Shown in pieces: positions 32,266 to 41,169 of a stretch of 57,570 nucleotides of DNA. Every line of letters begins with the position of its first letter. Position 1 is the stretch's first letter. The position numbers were made by a program, and so were the translations under genes. The stretch covers positions 1,787,569 to 1,845,138 of the forward strand of contig BFEA01000117.1 in the NCBI GenBank assembly GCA_003427395.1, read 5' to 3'. The notes beneath the pieces are model-generated. The model was not told the DNA's origin, ran no database searches, and saw nothing but the letters and a program-made list of their open reading frames with translations. This DNA is from Chara braunii (Eukaryota > Streptophyta > Charophyceae > Charales > Characeae).

Positions 32266-32311
32266 ACCGCAATTGCGTCCAAAAGTAAATAAAAAGGTCC
32301 TAGTGTGAAAG
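32066..32311. mobile_element. Possible MITE-like element carrying two (CT)n blocks
   Basis: TACTCACATTAG at the left and CTAGTGTGAAAG at the right form imperfect inverted ends. Inside are (CT)n at 32131-32195 and 32205-32260 separated by AAGTTGGGA. Similar TACTCACAC starts occur near 19271 and 29645. The element call is tentative. The microsatellites are certain. Confidence 0.35.
32131..32260. repeat. Paired (CT)n microsatellites
   Basis: Two pure CT blocks separated by nine bases. Confidence 0.97.
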
Positions 32312-32719
32312 GATCGGACATAGTGGCCCGGCGTAATCACAGGGTTGCACTGGAAAACCGTTGACGGAAGGACGGCAAGACGAAAGTGAGGTTGTGAAGA
32401 AAACGAAAAGAAAAGGGGGGTTACCCATCCCCCGTGGTTGAACGGTCTAGAGAGAGAAGTGAGTTTGTGAAAAAAAAAAAAAAAGAGGAAACAAAGAGAA
32501 AAGGGGGGTTACCCATCCCCCGTGGTATTCGGACATGAATAACATTGAAGATGGATGATGACCTGCAGACGACTGGGACACATACGTACTACAGTCGTAG
32601 ACGCGCCAAGATACACTCACATACAAACATACACGCCTCTAGATATACGCACGTATACACGCACATACAAGCATACACGTTTCCATACATGTGACCACAC
32701 AAAATACGTATCAAAATAT

Positions 32720-32790
32720 ACATATCGTCAAACAGAGCTGCCCAATAAACCGTAGGCAGAGAGGGAGAAGAGGACAACAAACGAGGGGGT
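32720..32790. repeat. Family B ribozyme-repeat flank
   Basis: The stretch with CGTCAAACAGAGCTGCCC and CGTAGGCAGAGAGGGAGAAG is found again at 33970-34035 (AACAGCCCTATAAACCATAG) and in part at 55545-55590. It precedes ribozyme copy 5 here, but at 34 kb it ends without a ribozyme. Confidence 0.75.
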
Positions 32791-32794
32791 GTGA

Positions 32795-32855
32795 CAAACT
32801 GTTGCATCGGAGTTTCAGCGACTCATCGGGAGGCTGAACCCTCTACAGTCTGCAG
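32795..32855 (-). ncRNA. Hammerhead ribozyme motif, copy 5 (decayed)
   Basis: Minus strand: CUGUA cleavage context, stem I GAGG/CCUC, core CCGAUGA (should be CUGAUGA), stem II GUCGC/CCGAU imperfect, GCAA in place of GAAA. Flanks match copy 4. Two core substitutions make it inactive by prediction. Confidence 0.7.
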
Positions 32856-32999
32856 ATTCCCCTAGCTGATTGCACTGTAAGTGATAATCCATCTTGACCC
32901 CGGTAGTGGTTCAGCATCAACGACTGACCGACAAAGGATACCTTATACATGCACACATAGATACAAACATGCACGTGTCAAGACAGGGCTGTTATCAGG

Positions 33000-33250
33000 A
33001 ACGAGGTTCATAATGATGACCGGGAACGAATATCAGCAACGAATTTTGGGAACATAACACACCCTAAATATGGGGGCGTTTGTTTGGGGGAAGACGTCGA
33101 TAATGACGATGGATAGCGTTCCCGGACATAACGCACCCTGCTTGCGAAGGTATACAAGCTGTTTTCCGGTCCGCTACAGTCGTAATGTGGGAGCGTTGTG
33201 TTCGGGAAAAGACGGCAGCGGATCATGACGGTGGATAGCGCCGATGTGTA
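33000..33250. repeat. Tandem duplication, about 125 bp, 2 diverged copies
   Basis: GAACATAACACACCC...GACGATGGATAGCG is repeated as GGACATAACGCACCC...GACGGTGGATAGCG. It lies between ribozyme copies 5 and 6. Confidence 0.8.
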
Positions 33251-33764
33251 ATCAACTGTGGCCATTCAACGGCAGATCACGCAGTGGATAGCCGCAAATC
33301 TCTAACGACGAGGACAAGCAGCAGGAATGCTGATGGCTGCTTTCGTGGCGCACATGAGCACTGCCAAGTGCCAACCGAATGCCCTTCACCTACTCACCAA
33401 ACCCACTCTCATGTCTATTGCATCGCCCTTTCCAGCAGTTTCGGTCCAGTCCTCCTGTCCACTTATGAACACTCTCTCTCTCCCTCTCTCTCTCGCGCGC
33501 GAGCGCCACCCGCATGACTCTTATGCTGTGTGTTCCGCGTGCACTTGCAAATGCAGCTTCTTCGTCGATAGAGGTTGGCGGCAGCTGTGCTTCGCCTTGC
33601 TTCACAGCCCTTCCCTCAAACAGCGCTGGATGTTAACACCGTTGATCTGGGTGATTATCAACGGTGTAATCACGAAACTACAGTAAAGGGTTGGGTGTAG
33701 GTCACAAAAACCCGCCCGATTAAACGTTGACGAAAACGGTAAAGGTAAGAAAAAAGCGTTCTCT

Positions 33765-33812
33765 TGCGAACTTGCGTCGAAGTTTCACCGACTCGTCAGG
33801 AGGCGTGTACAT
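33765..33812 (-). ncRNA. Hammerhead ribozyme motif, copy 6 (decayed)
   Basis: Minus strand: core CUGACGA (complement of 33793-33799), stem II GUCGG/UCGAC with loop of family B type, then GCAA instead of GAAA. Stem I and stem III partners are lost. Same orientation as copy 5, with core positions 970 bp apart. Confidence 0.6.
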
Positions 33813-33867
33813 GAGATACACAACCATCCACAGTTAGACATAGCTTGTCTCTGTGTAAATATATTGT

Positions 33868-34100
33868 CACAAGAATATCAGAGCTCAAAAGCGAAAAAGA
33901 ACAGAAAGAAAAAAATGAATTCGTTATGTTGAATATATATGTCGACCGTAGATATATATGACAATATATATCGTCAAACAGAACAGCCCTATAAACCATA
34001 GGCAGAGAGGGAAAAGAGAGGACCACAAACAATACACATATAAACCAATACATACATATCGTCACAAAGATATCAAAGCGCAAAAGCGAAAAAAAAATAT
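33868..34100. repeat. Local direct duplication
   Basis: GTCACAAGAATATCAGAGC...AAAAGCGAAAAA near 33868 recurs at about 34055 as GTCACAAAGATATCAAAGCG...AAAAGCGAAAAA. Confidence 0.75.
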
Positions 34101-34216
34101 TCACACATATAATCACATAAACGAAACGTGTTTTTGCGTATGTATGCGAGGGGGTGAGAATCCGATGAAGCTCTGTCGCAACCACTATTTCCCTATTTCC
34201 TCTTTTCCTACCCCCT

Positions 34217-34244
34217 CCCCCCCCCCCCCCCCCCCCCCCCCCCC
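34217..34244. repeat. Poly-C tract
   Basis: 28 consecutive C after CCCCCT. Potential i-motif on this strand and G-quadruplex on the other. Length may be unreliable in assembly. Confidence 0.9.
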
Positions 34245-34249
34245 TTTCC

Positions 34250-34730
34250 GGGCAAAATCCACCCCCAGCCTTTGACTTCCCCTACCCCCCCAGTATGCGA
34301 GGGTCGCGATTCGATGTGTAGCAGAGGTGACGAAAGGGACTGACATCGACGTCTTCATCATGAAAAAGGACAAAGGGGTCGAAAACGGGCCGACGTTGGG
34401 GTCGAAAAAGGGACAGGCAAAACAAAAAGAGGCCAGCGATGGAAAAAAATAAACAAAAAGTGGTCTGCTGGGGATTGAACAATTCATTTGAAATTCAGAG
34501 TTGGCTAACTTATTGTGAAGTATCATTTGAAACGATTTAGTTTTTGGTGATGAACTTTTATTTGAAAAACGATTGAGAATTTGTGAGCGCAAATGAACTG
34601 ATCGACCTGCCGTCGTTCGCAAACGATCGATTTGATCAGTGCTAGGTTGTAGGTTGACATAGACGGACTACGTCGTTTGCTTCTTGATTGATCCTCCTTT
34701 CTGGGTTGAGGAGGGGCCTCCGAAGAAGAA
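34250..34730. other. Unassigned interval
   Basis: A 145-codon minus frame covers much of it without any recognisable domain. No gene called. Confidence 0.4.
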
Positions 34731-34733
34731 GAA

Positions 34734-34751
34734 GGGGGGGGGGGGGGGGGG
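34734..34751. repeat. Poly-G tract
   Basis: 18 consecutive G after GAAGAAGAAGAA, about 500 bp from the poly-C tract, giving opposite G-strand bias. Confidence 0.9.
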
Positions 34752-35059
34752 AAGGAAGGGAAGGATTTGGAAGCGAGATCCCTAATTGGAAACGACGAAA
34801 GTCATCAGGAGCATAAAAAGCTACTCCCAACCCCTCCAAAAGAGATCATGATCTTCAAAAGGATACCAACGTTACAAACAAGAGTGCAGAATAACCTTTA
34901 CAAGAAGTCATAACATAAAATACAAACAAGAGTGCAGAACAAGACTTGGGGAAGAGACGGGGGGGAGGGGGGGGTGACCGAGACGGGAAAGGGGAAGGGA
35001 ACGCGGACGGAGATGGGCCAGTGAAGAAACAAAAGGGCTGTGTTAGGACAAAAGACACG

Positions 35060-35212
35060 TTGGGCAAAGAGCACGTGATAGAAGAAAGCATTGGAAAATC
35101 AGGGTTCATAAACGAAATGAAAAACCAGGGCGAAGAGCACGTGGGCAAAGAGCGTGGACGAGGGAGGCGTACAAGAAAATGCATGTAAAAGAGCACGTGG
35201 GCAAACATTGAA
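35060..35212. repeat. Repeated GAGCACGTG motifs
   Basis: GGGCAAAGAGCACGTG-type words recur three times (about 35065, 35135 and 35190), each with the palindrome CACGTG (G-box core). They could be bHLH/bZIP sites but more likely reflect a short decayed tandem repeat. Confidence 0.55.
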
Positions 35213-35552
35213 AAGGAGATGTCAAAGAACATGATACGAAGCAATGGAAAAAGAGGAAATGCTGAGTCAGTGGATTGCAAAAAATGCCGTAGAAACACAG
35301 AGACGATGTAGCAGCCACTCTGTTACAGAGAACGGAAGAGGATGGAAGAAGACGGAAGTGGATGGCAGAGATTGGTCAAAAGGGTGCAAAAGATCATGAG
35401 GAAGGGCAGGATGGACGACGGGAAATGAAAGGCGGGATGGAAGAGAGAATGTAGAGGATGCAGGGTGAAAGAGGTGGGATGAAGAACGGGGAAGCGTGAT
35501 CGGATGGTAGAGGATGGAAGCGAATGGGAGAGAAGATGGGAGAGAAGATGGG

Positions 35553-36060
35553 AGAGGGTTGGAGAGCGTATTGGAGAACGGATGGGAGAGGATGGGGATG
35601 GGAGACGAGGCAGTACAAAGGAGAGGACGGGAGAAAGGATTAGAGAGAAAGATTGGAGGGAAGTGGGGAGAGGATGAGAAGAATAGGAGAGGATGGCAGA
35701 GAGATGGGGGACGATATGAGAGAGGATGCGAGACGATGGGACAGCGGAGAGGACAGAAAAATGGGACGACGAGAGAGGAGATGCGAGAGAGGATGAGAGA
35801 GGACGGGTCTCCTCTCCCGTCCTCTGCCGGCCCGTCCTCTCCCATCCTCTCTCTCATGTCCTCTCCACTGTCCCATCCCTCTCGCATCCTCTCTCATATC
35901 GTCCCCCATCCTCTCTGCCATCCTCTCCTATTCTTCTCATCCTCTCCCCACTTCCCTCCAATCTTCTCTCTAATCCTTTCTTCCGTCCTCTCCTTTGTCC
36001 TGTCTTGTCTCCCATCCCCATCCTCTTCCATCCGTTCTCCAATACGCTCCCCAACCCTCT
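35553..36060. repeat. Large near-perfect palindrome, about 200-bp arms
   Basis: The left arm 35553-35754 (purine-rich, GAGAGGATGGGGATGGGAGA words) is the reverse complement of 35858-36060 with few mismatches, including non-repetitive landmarks such as GAGCGTATTGGAGAACGGAT and GGGGGACGATATGAGAGAGG. The loop is about 103 bp. Because landmarks align in order, this is a true inverted duplication and not chance pairing of simple repeats. Confidence 0.9.
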
Positions 36061-36420
36061 GGAAAAACAAATGGGAGAGAAGATGGGAGAGAAGATGGGA
36101 GAGAAGATGGGAGAGAAGATGGGAGAAAAAATGGGAGAAAAAATGGGAGAGGATGGGAGAGAAGATGGGAGAGGATGGGAGAGAATGGGAGGAATGAGGG
36201 GGAAAGACGAGAGAGGATGTCAGAGACTGGAAGAGGACGCGAGAGGACGGGAGAGAAAATGGGGAGAAGATGGAAGAGAAGATGGGAGAGAACACGGAAG
36301 AGAAGATAGGAGGGGATGGCAGCGAAAAACAATATATAATAATGGGAGAGAAGATGGGAGAGAACACGGAAGAGAAAATGAGGGGATGGCAGCGGAAAAA
36401 AAATAGAATAATGACAGGCG
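36061..36420. repeat. GATGGGAGAGAA minisatellite
   Basis: Head-to-tail 12-bp GATGGGAGAGAA units, then an approximately 80-bp duplication (ACACGGAAGAGAA...GGGGATGGCAGCG) near 36290-36400. Translated Arg/Glu/Trp-rich or Ser/Pro-rich frames are repeat shadows. Confidence 0.9.
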
Positions 36421-36424
36421 GAAT

Positions 36425-37255
36425 GGGAAAAAAGCAGACATTATGAAAGTACGAAGATCAAAGACGAAGCAGACAACGAAATGGAAGAGAGGGGGACAGA
36501 ATGGAAGAGAACGGCACGCAACGCAAGACGATGGAAGACAGGATGCGAGAAAGGATGATGGAAAAGGAAGGAAGAGAGGACGCAGGAACAGACGGGAGAT
36601 ATGATCGGAGATAGGATGGACGACAGGACAAAGTGAAGTTCAACAACGAAAGCAAAGGGAGAAAAAGGGAGAGGTGGGAAGGGGGGGACGGGGGGGGCGC
36701 CGGGTTTCCAGGATAAGAGAGTTGGACACAAATAATGAAACAAGATGTAGACAAGGCCACGATTTCATATCTCAGATTAGAATGGAGGAAACAGGAACGG
36801 TGGCGTGAGAACAGAGAAAAGGACGTTGCGAAAGACAGCATGATGCACCCACCATACGGTGACGTCTCTAAAGGCGCCATTCACAAATGAGACGAATACC
36901 AAGAATGTGCGAGACAACGAATGTGCGAGTCATTATGAATGCATATGAGCCGTCTTCCTGGTTAGATGCAGTCACATTGTCTGGACGTTTCGATCGGAGA
37001 AAGAAGGTAGTAAGCTAGAAAACTCAGGAACTCTCGTTGTCGCTATTGATGTTGGTTCGTGCTTTATGGCATTTTCACTAGTTACACAAAACACAAAGGG
37101 TCCAAATATGATTTAAAAGAAAAAGAAAAAGAAAAAAAAAATCATTCTCATCACAACAGAGAGAACCGGAAGGTTGGACACAAAGGGTCAATGTGAAACT
37201 TTATAGTATTTTCAGTCAATACGGGAGAAGGATTGCATTTCTTACTCTCATGTTG
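36425..37255. other. Unassigned interval
   Basis: Purine-rich decay of the minisatellite to about 36700, then unique AT/GC-balanced DNA. No gene recognised. Confidence 0.4.
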
Positions 37256-37321
37256 CCATGAGAGCGACCCATCTTGCAGACACAGACAGACAGCCCAACC
37301 TGAACGCACACTGCGATAGGA

Positions 37322-37545
37322 TAGCACCCTGCGTAGCACACCACCAATTTGGCCTCGCCGCACCATTCGAACAAATGCCAACTTTTTTTTTTTTTTTTTT
37401 TTTTCCAAAGAAATCACTTTCATCAAATGTAGCACCCTGCGTAGCACACCACCAATTTGGGCTCGCCGCACCATTCGAACAAATGCCAACTTCTTTTTTT
37501 TTTTTTTTTTTTTTCTACAAAGAAATCACTTTCATCAAATGCCAA
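37322..37545. repeat. 108-bp tandem repeat with poly-T
   Basis: TAGCACCCTGCGTAGCACAC units start at 37322 and 37430, each with a T run of about 20 and AAAGAAATCACTTTCATCAA. A partial third unit begins near 37537. Confidence 0.93.
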
Positions 37546-37798
37546 CATTTTGAATGTATCTGAAGCCGGTATCGGTGCTTCTACGTTTCAAAATGTTGGC
37601 GTTTGGCGAGTGGACCTTTCGAATAATTGGGTCGGTCGGTATCGCCGACCCAATTACTACTTCGATAATAAAAACTAATTTGCTGCTTCATTGGGGGATT
37701 TATTGTGCTTGTCCCGCCCACTCTCTCCGGGTCAACCCGCCTCCCTTGCCGATGCCACTGACAAAAGAAGGGAGGGAGAAAGGTCGAAATGTCACACG

Positions 37799-37858
37799 TC
37801 TGCACAGTTAAAGGGCACATCTGCACAGTTAAAGGGGACATCTGCACAGCTAAAGGGA
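37799..37858. repeat. 21-bp tandem repeat, 3 copies
   Basis: CTGCACAGTTAAAGGG(G/C)ACAT repeated at 37800, 37821 and 37842. Confidence 0.92.
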
Positions 37859-37866
37859 TGGAATTT

Positions 37867-37912
37867 GGTGTGGTCTAAGGCGAAGGAGGTTAAGGGTTCA
37901 AACCCTTTTTTT
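37867..37912 (+). repeat. tRNA-Leu/Ser-derived fragment
   Basis: GTGGTCTAAGGCG resembles the D arm of a class II tRNA. A perfect T arm follows, AAGGG-TTCAAAC-CCTTT, ending in a T run (pol III terminator-like). The anticodon arm is missing, so this is a pseudogene or SINE head. Confidence 0.55.
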
Positions 37913-38111
37913 CGCCGTTTCAGAAATGCTGCGATTTTCCATACATCAACAAAAAAAGGGGGGCAAAAGGCTGAGGTCAAGGCTTGAACGCTACACGACG
38001 TCCACGCATTGATGGCAAGAGAACGGAAGAGTACAGTCTGACAGGTGCGAACAAAACACTTCTAGACTTTTTTTTTTCGAACTCCCCGCAGTTAAAAAAA
38101 TTATTTTCCTT

Positions 38112-38145
38112 CAGTTAAGGAGGTCGCGGGTTCAAACCCCTTTGG
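38112..38145 (+). repeat. tRNA T-arm-like fragment
   Basis: AGTTAAGGAGGTCGCGGGTT then CAAACCCC, an intact B box similar to the fragment at 37.89 kb. No 5' half is present. Confidence 0.45.
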
Positions 38146-38670
38146 GCAGACAGATTTTTTTTTTCCTTCGGTTAGATGACATACAGCAAGATATTTTTCG
38201 ATGTTGCTGCGATAAAATACTGTATGTTTGTCCGTCGTCAGTTGCTGCCCACTGAATTTCGGAATTCAATCACATCGATTGTCCAAGGAACCTTTCACGA
38301 TAACCATACACGTCCAAGATAACACGAGTAGTCTTTCTCGTATTAAGACCGAAAGACAAAAGAAAAAAAAAACGACCAAACGACCGAACGACCTCCATTT
38401 CCATCGAGATCGATACTTTTCAACCATACCCTTCTCCTCTCGGCCCGTGGATAGAGGGGAATGAATGGAGTTCGTGGGCACAAAGAAAGAACAATATTTG
38501 GAGGAAAAGTAGAGGAACTAGCGAGACAGAGACATAACGACAGGGACTACGGATGGCGGGAAAAGGAAATCGCAGGAGAAAGGAAACGACGGGAAAAGGA
38601 AATCGCGGAGAAAGGAAACGGCGGGAAAACGAAGAGGAATTAGCGAGTCAGAGACGTAAGGACAGGAAGT

Positions 38671-38960
38671 AATCAGCCCACGTGGCTGAGCGGAATTAGC
38701 GATTGGCAGGAAAAGAGAATGGCAGGATGAAAGAGGATATGCATGCGGTCGATCGCGGACAAAGGAAACGGCGACAGTAGGATTTGAACCTTCAACCAGA
38801 TGGGAGAGAGGGATGAATACCGTTAATCAGCCCATGCATTGTCCGATGAAAAAGAAACGAAAAGGAGGACAACACCGTTAATCAGCCCACGTGGCTGAGC
38901 GGTAACGCATGTAATAACTGTTAATCAGCACGTCACGAGTTCGAGTCCACGTGGCTGGCG
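38671..38960. repeat. Cluster of tRNA-derived sequences
   Basis: 38676 and 38885 share CCCACGTGGCTGAGCGG (A-box-like). The second continues to GAGTTCGAGTCC (perfect B box, 38937-38948) and is bracketed by AGCC(C)ACGTG / CACGTGGCT inverted ends that would pair as an acceptor-like stem. A minus-strand B box GGTTCAAATCC lies at 38779-38789. Internal arms do not fold as a tRNA, so these are SINE-type copies. Confidence 0.5.
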
Positions 38961-38964
38961 GGAG

Positions 38965-40048
38965 TACAAATTTTTAAACCTACAACATTCAGATTATATG
39001 AGCCTGACGACCCGTGGTGTGGAATCAGGCGTATACGACCAAGCTAGGGAAAACCCTTTATAATTAACCAACACAAAAAAAGAAAACCAAAAAGAAAGGG
39101 ACAACAGGAAAAGGGGCTGTACAATCAAAAGGACGATACCACGACAAAAAAGAGAAAAAAAAAAAAGAGACAAACAAAAGGACGAAATGTTTTAGAGTTA
39201 TGAGTGTTACTTGCCCGAGCTTCGCTTCTGGCTTGCTCCATGAGAAAGAAGGCCGCCGCCCAACACCTCCTCTCTTATCTTCGCGTACGAATGACAACCC
39301 TACGATGAAGCCCTCGCCTACCTCTCATGGCACGTGCACCCGAGCTCTGGTCAAATGCTTCCCGCCAAATTCGTAGTTCCCGCGCACTCTCTCACTTTAG
39401 ATTCCCGCGCACTTTTTGGGTTGATGGCTTATCTTGCCCCACTGATTGACATATTGATGCAACCAGATTCGACTGGATTTTGTCGCTGCTGAGTTCAAGA
39501 GTCTCGCGCCGGGTTTCCCTTACGGATCAGCACCACCACAGACCCTTATTTTTCACGGCAACAAAAACACGACACGTTGTCGGGTATTCACAACAGACAG
39601 CCAGCGAGGAAAAGCCCCGCGCACACAACAAACCCATATCATCAGCCCTCCCACCCAACGCACTCACCCTTCCAGTCAATCACTAGTGCGCTCACCCGCT
39701 CGCTCGTTCATTCTCTTCGCCCAATTGAATCCGCCACCGCTTTGTTAGGCGTCCCCATCCTCCCACACCCCTTCCCCTCCCCCTCTTGCGCGCATTTCCG
39801 ACTATCCTCCGCTTCAAAATATTTTTCGCGCACGGGAGTCGAACAGCTGACGTGTGAGCTGACTGGCGAGACGCCCCCCCCCCCCACAGTCAAGCTTCCT
39901 CCAACAGCACAACTCCCGCGTCCGTCGCGAACGGAGGACCGCCCGGACGTCGGAACGTAAATGATTACCAATACCCCAGCTCGAGGAGGGAGGGGAGAGC
40001 GCAAATTTTCCACCTCCCTCCCTCCCTTCCTCTACACCCGTGCGTATG

Positions 40049-40050
<2 letters not shown>
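38965..40050. other. Unassigned, GC-rising interval
   Basis: No domain recognised in the frames. 39838-39860 carries a minus-strand B-box-like TGTTCGACTCC. Poly-C at 39872-39885. CpG becomes frequent from about 39460. Confidence 0.4.

Positions 40051-40115
<65 letters not shown>
40051..40115. repeat. (CT)n microsatellite
   Basis: Pure CT repeat of about 32 units inside a CpG-rich stretch. Such CT tracts are common near plant transcription starts, but no start is shown here. Confidence 0.96.
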
Positions 40116-40118
<3 letters not shown>

Positions 40119-40953
40119 GCTTTCCGTTGTCAGTCTGACGCGGCACGTAGGCCAAACCGCCTCCAAACTCTCACTCTCGATTCTTCAGCGTCCCCTCCCG
40201 ACCCCTTGGGGAAAGAAGGAAGAGCGCACGCGTGCGCGGGCGCGAAGACTTGCGAGCGACGACGGGCGCGACAACGAGGAAAATAGAATAGAAATAAACG
40301 CAGTCCGCTCCGCAAAACGAAATGAATCAACAACAAGCGAACACCCCTCTCAACCGCGAGGTTGGCAACGGAAAAGCACTGAGAGCAGCGCACTCCCGGC
40401 GCTTACCACGGCGAACCCCTACATCCGATAGCGGGGGACTCTTTCCGCTTGTAGCAGGGTCTCGTCAACGAGGGGAGACCGTCAGCTGTCGGCGGCGGTT
40501 CCCAGAACTACCAATTGAGGGAACAAGATTTGACGTTGACGTCAATTAGACTGAGTAAGCCTTTAAGTCCGCCACGAGGATAGCCTCCATAGCAGCCATA
40601 GCTGTAGAGAATCGCCGCCTTTTCCCTCCAATCGACTAAGGTGATTTTACTGTAATCTGTTGATTGGTTTTATTAGGTCTGATCAGATTACGCAATCATC
40701 GTCAGCCGTCAACTCCAACCAACTGATCCGACATCCTTCTTCCCGGTCGCGTGGTCGCCGCGTTCGTCGGTCGGTTTGTCCATCACGAAGTCGGTCAATC
40801 GGTCGCCCCATCGAGGATGGCTCTTGAACAACCGCCTGTTTTCTGATTCTCATTACCCTTTCCGACCTATTAATAAATAATTGATAAGCCTGTTTTCCAA
40901 TTTACGTTATGTCGTTTGTTCATACATGTGCCTCGCTATGCTACCGCTATCAG

Positions 40954-41119
40954 GTCATCAAACACGGACGTTGCCTCGGTCCTCCCTTGTGGGCGGGCCC
41001 CACTAGCCCGCCGAAGCTCTCTACCGTAGATCGATCGAACAGAGGGCTAGAGAATGGGGAATCGTCATCATCGGGTGGCGATAGTCTCAGCGAGATCACC
41101 CCAATGCTTCCAAGCTCAG
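40954..41119 (+). CDS. Possible single exon, unknown product
   Basis: 166-nt open stretch between a plausible acceptor (CTACCGCTATCAG) and donor (CAG then GTATAC). It reads VIKHGRCLGPP..., then GLENGESSSSGGDSLSE and ITPMLPSSG. The Ser/Gly-rich acidic composition and splice-like borders suggest an exon. I do not recognise a family and found no partner exons. A TGACGTCA palindrome (CRE/bZIP-like) is present upstream at 40535-40542. Could be chance. Confidence 0.25.
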
Positions 41120-41169
41120 GTATACAGACCCTAATTGACAACAAGAAACCCCCTCCCCATAATTAATGT

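Noticed and set aside
34795-34820. GACGAAAGTCATCAGGAG as another hammerhead
   Set aside because: CTGATGA and GAAA fall on opposite strands, so the core cannot form.
35267-36880. Overlapping 100-220 codon frames on both strands
   Set aside because: All derive from the GATGGGAGAGAA repeat and its inverted copy.
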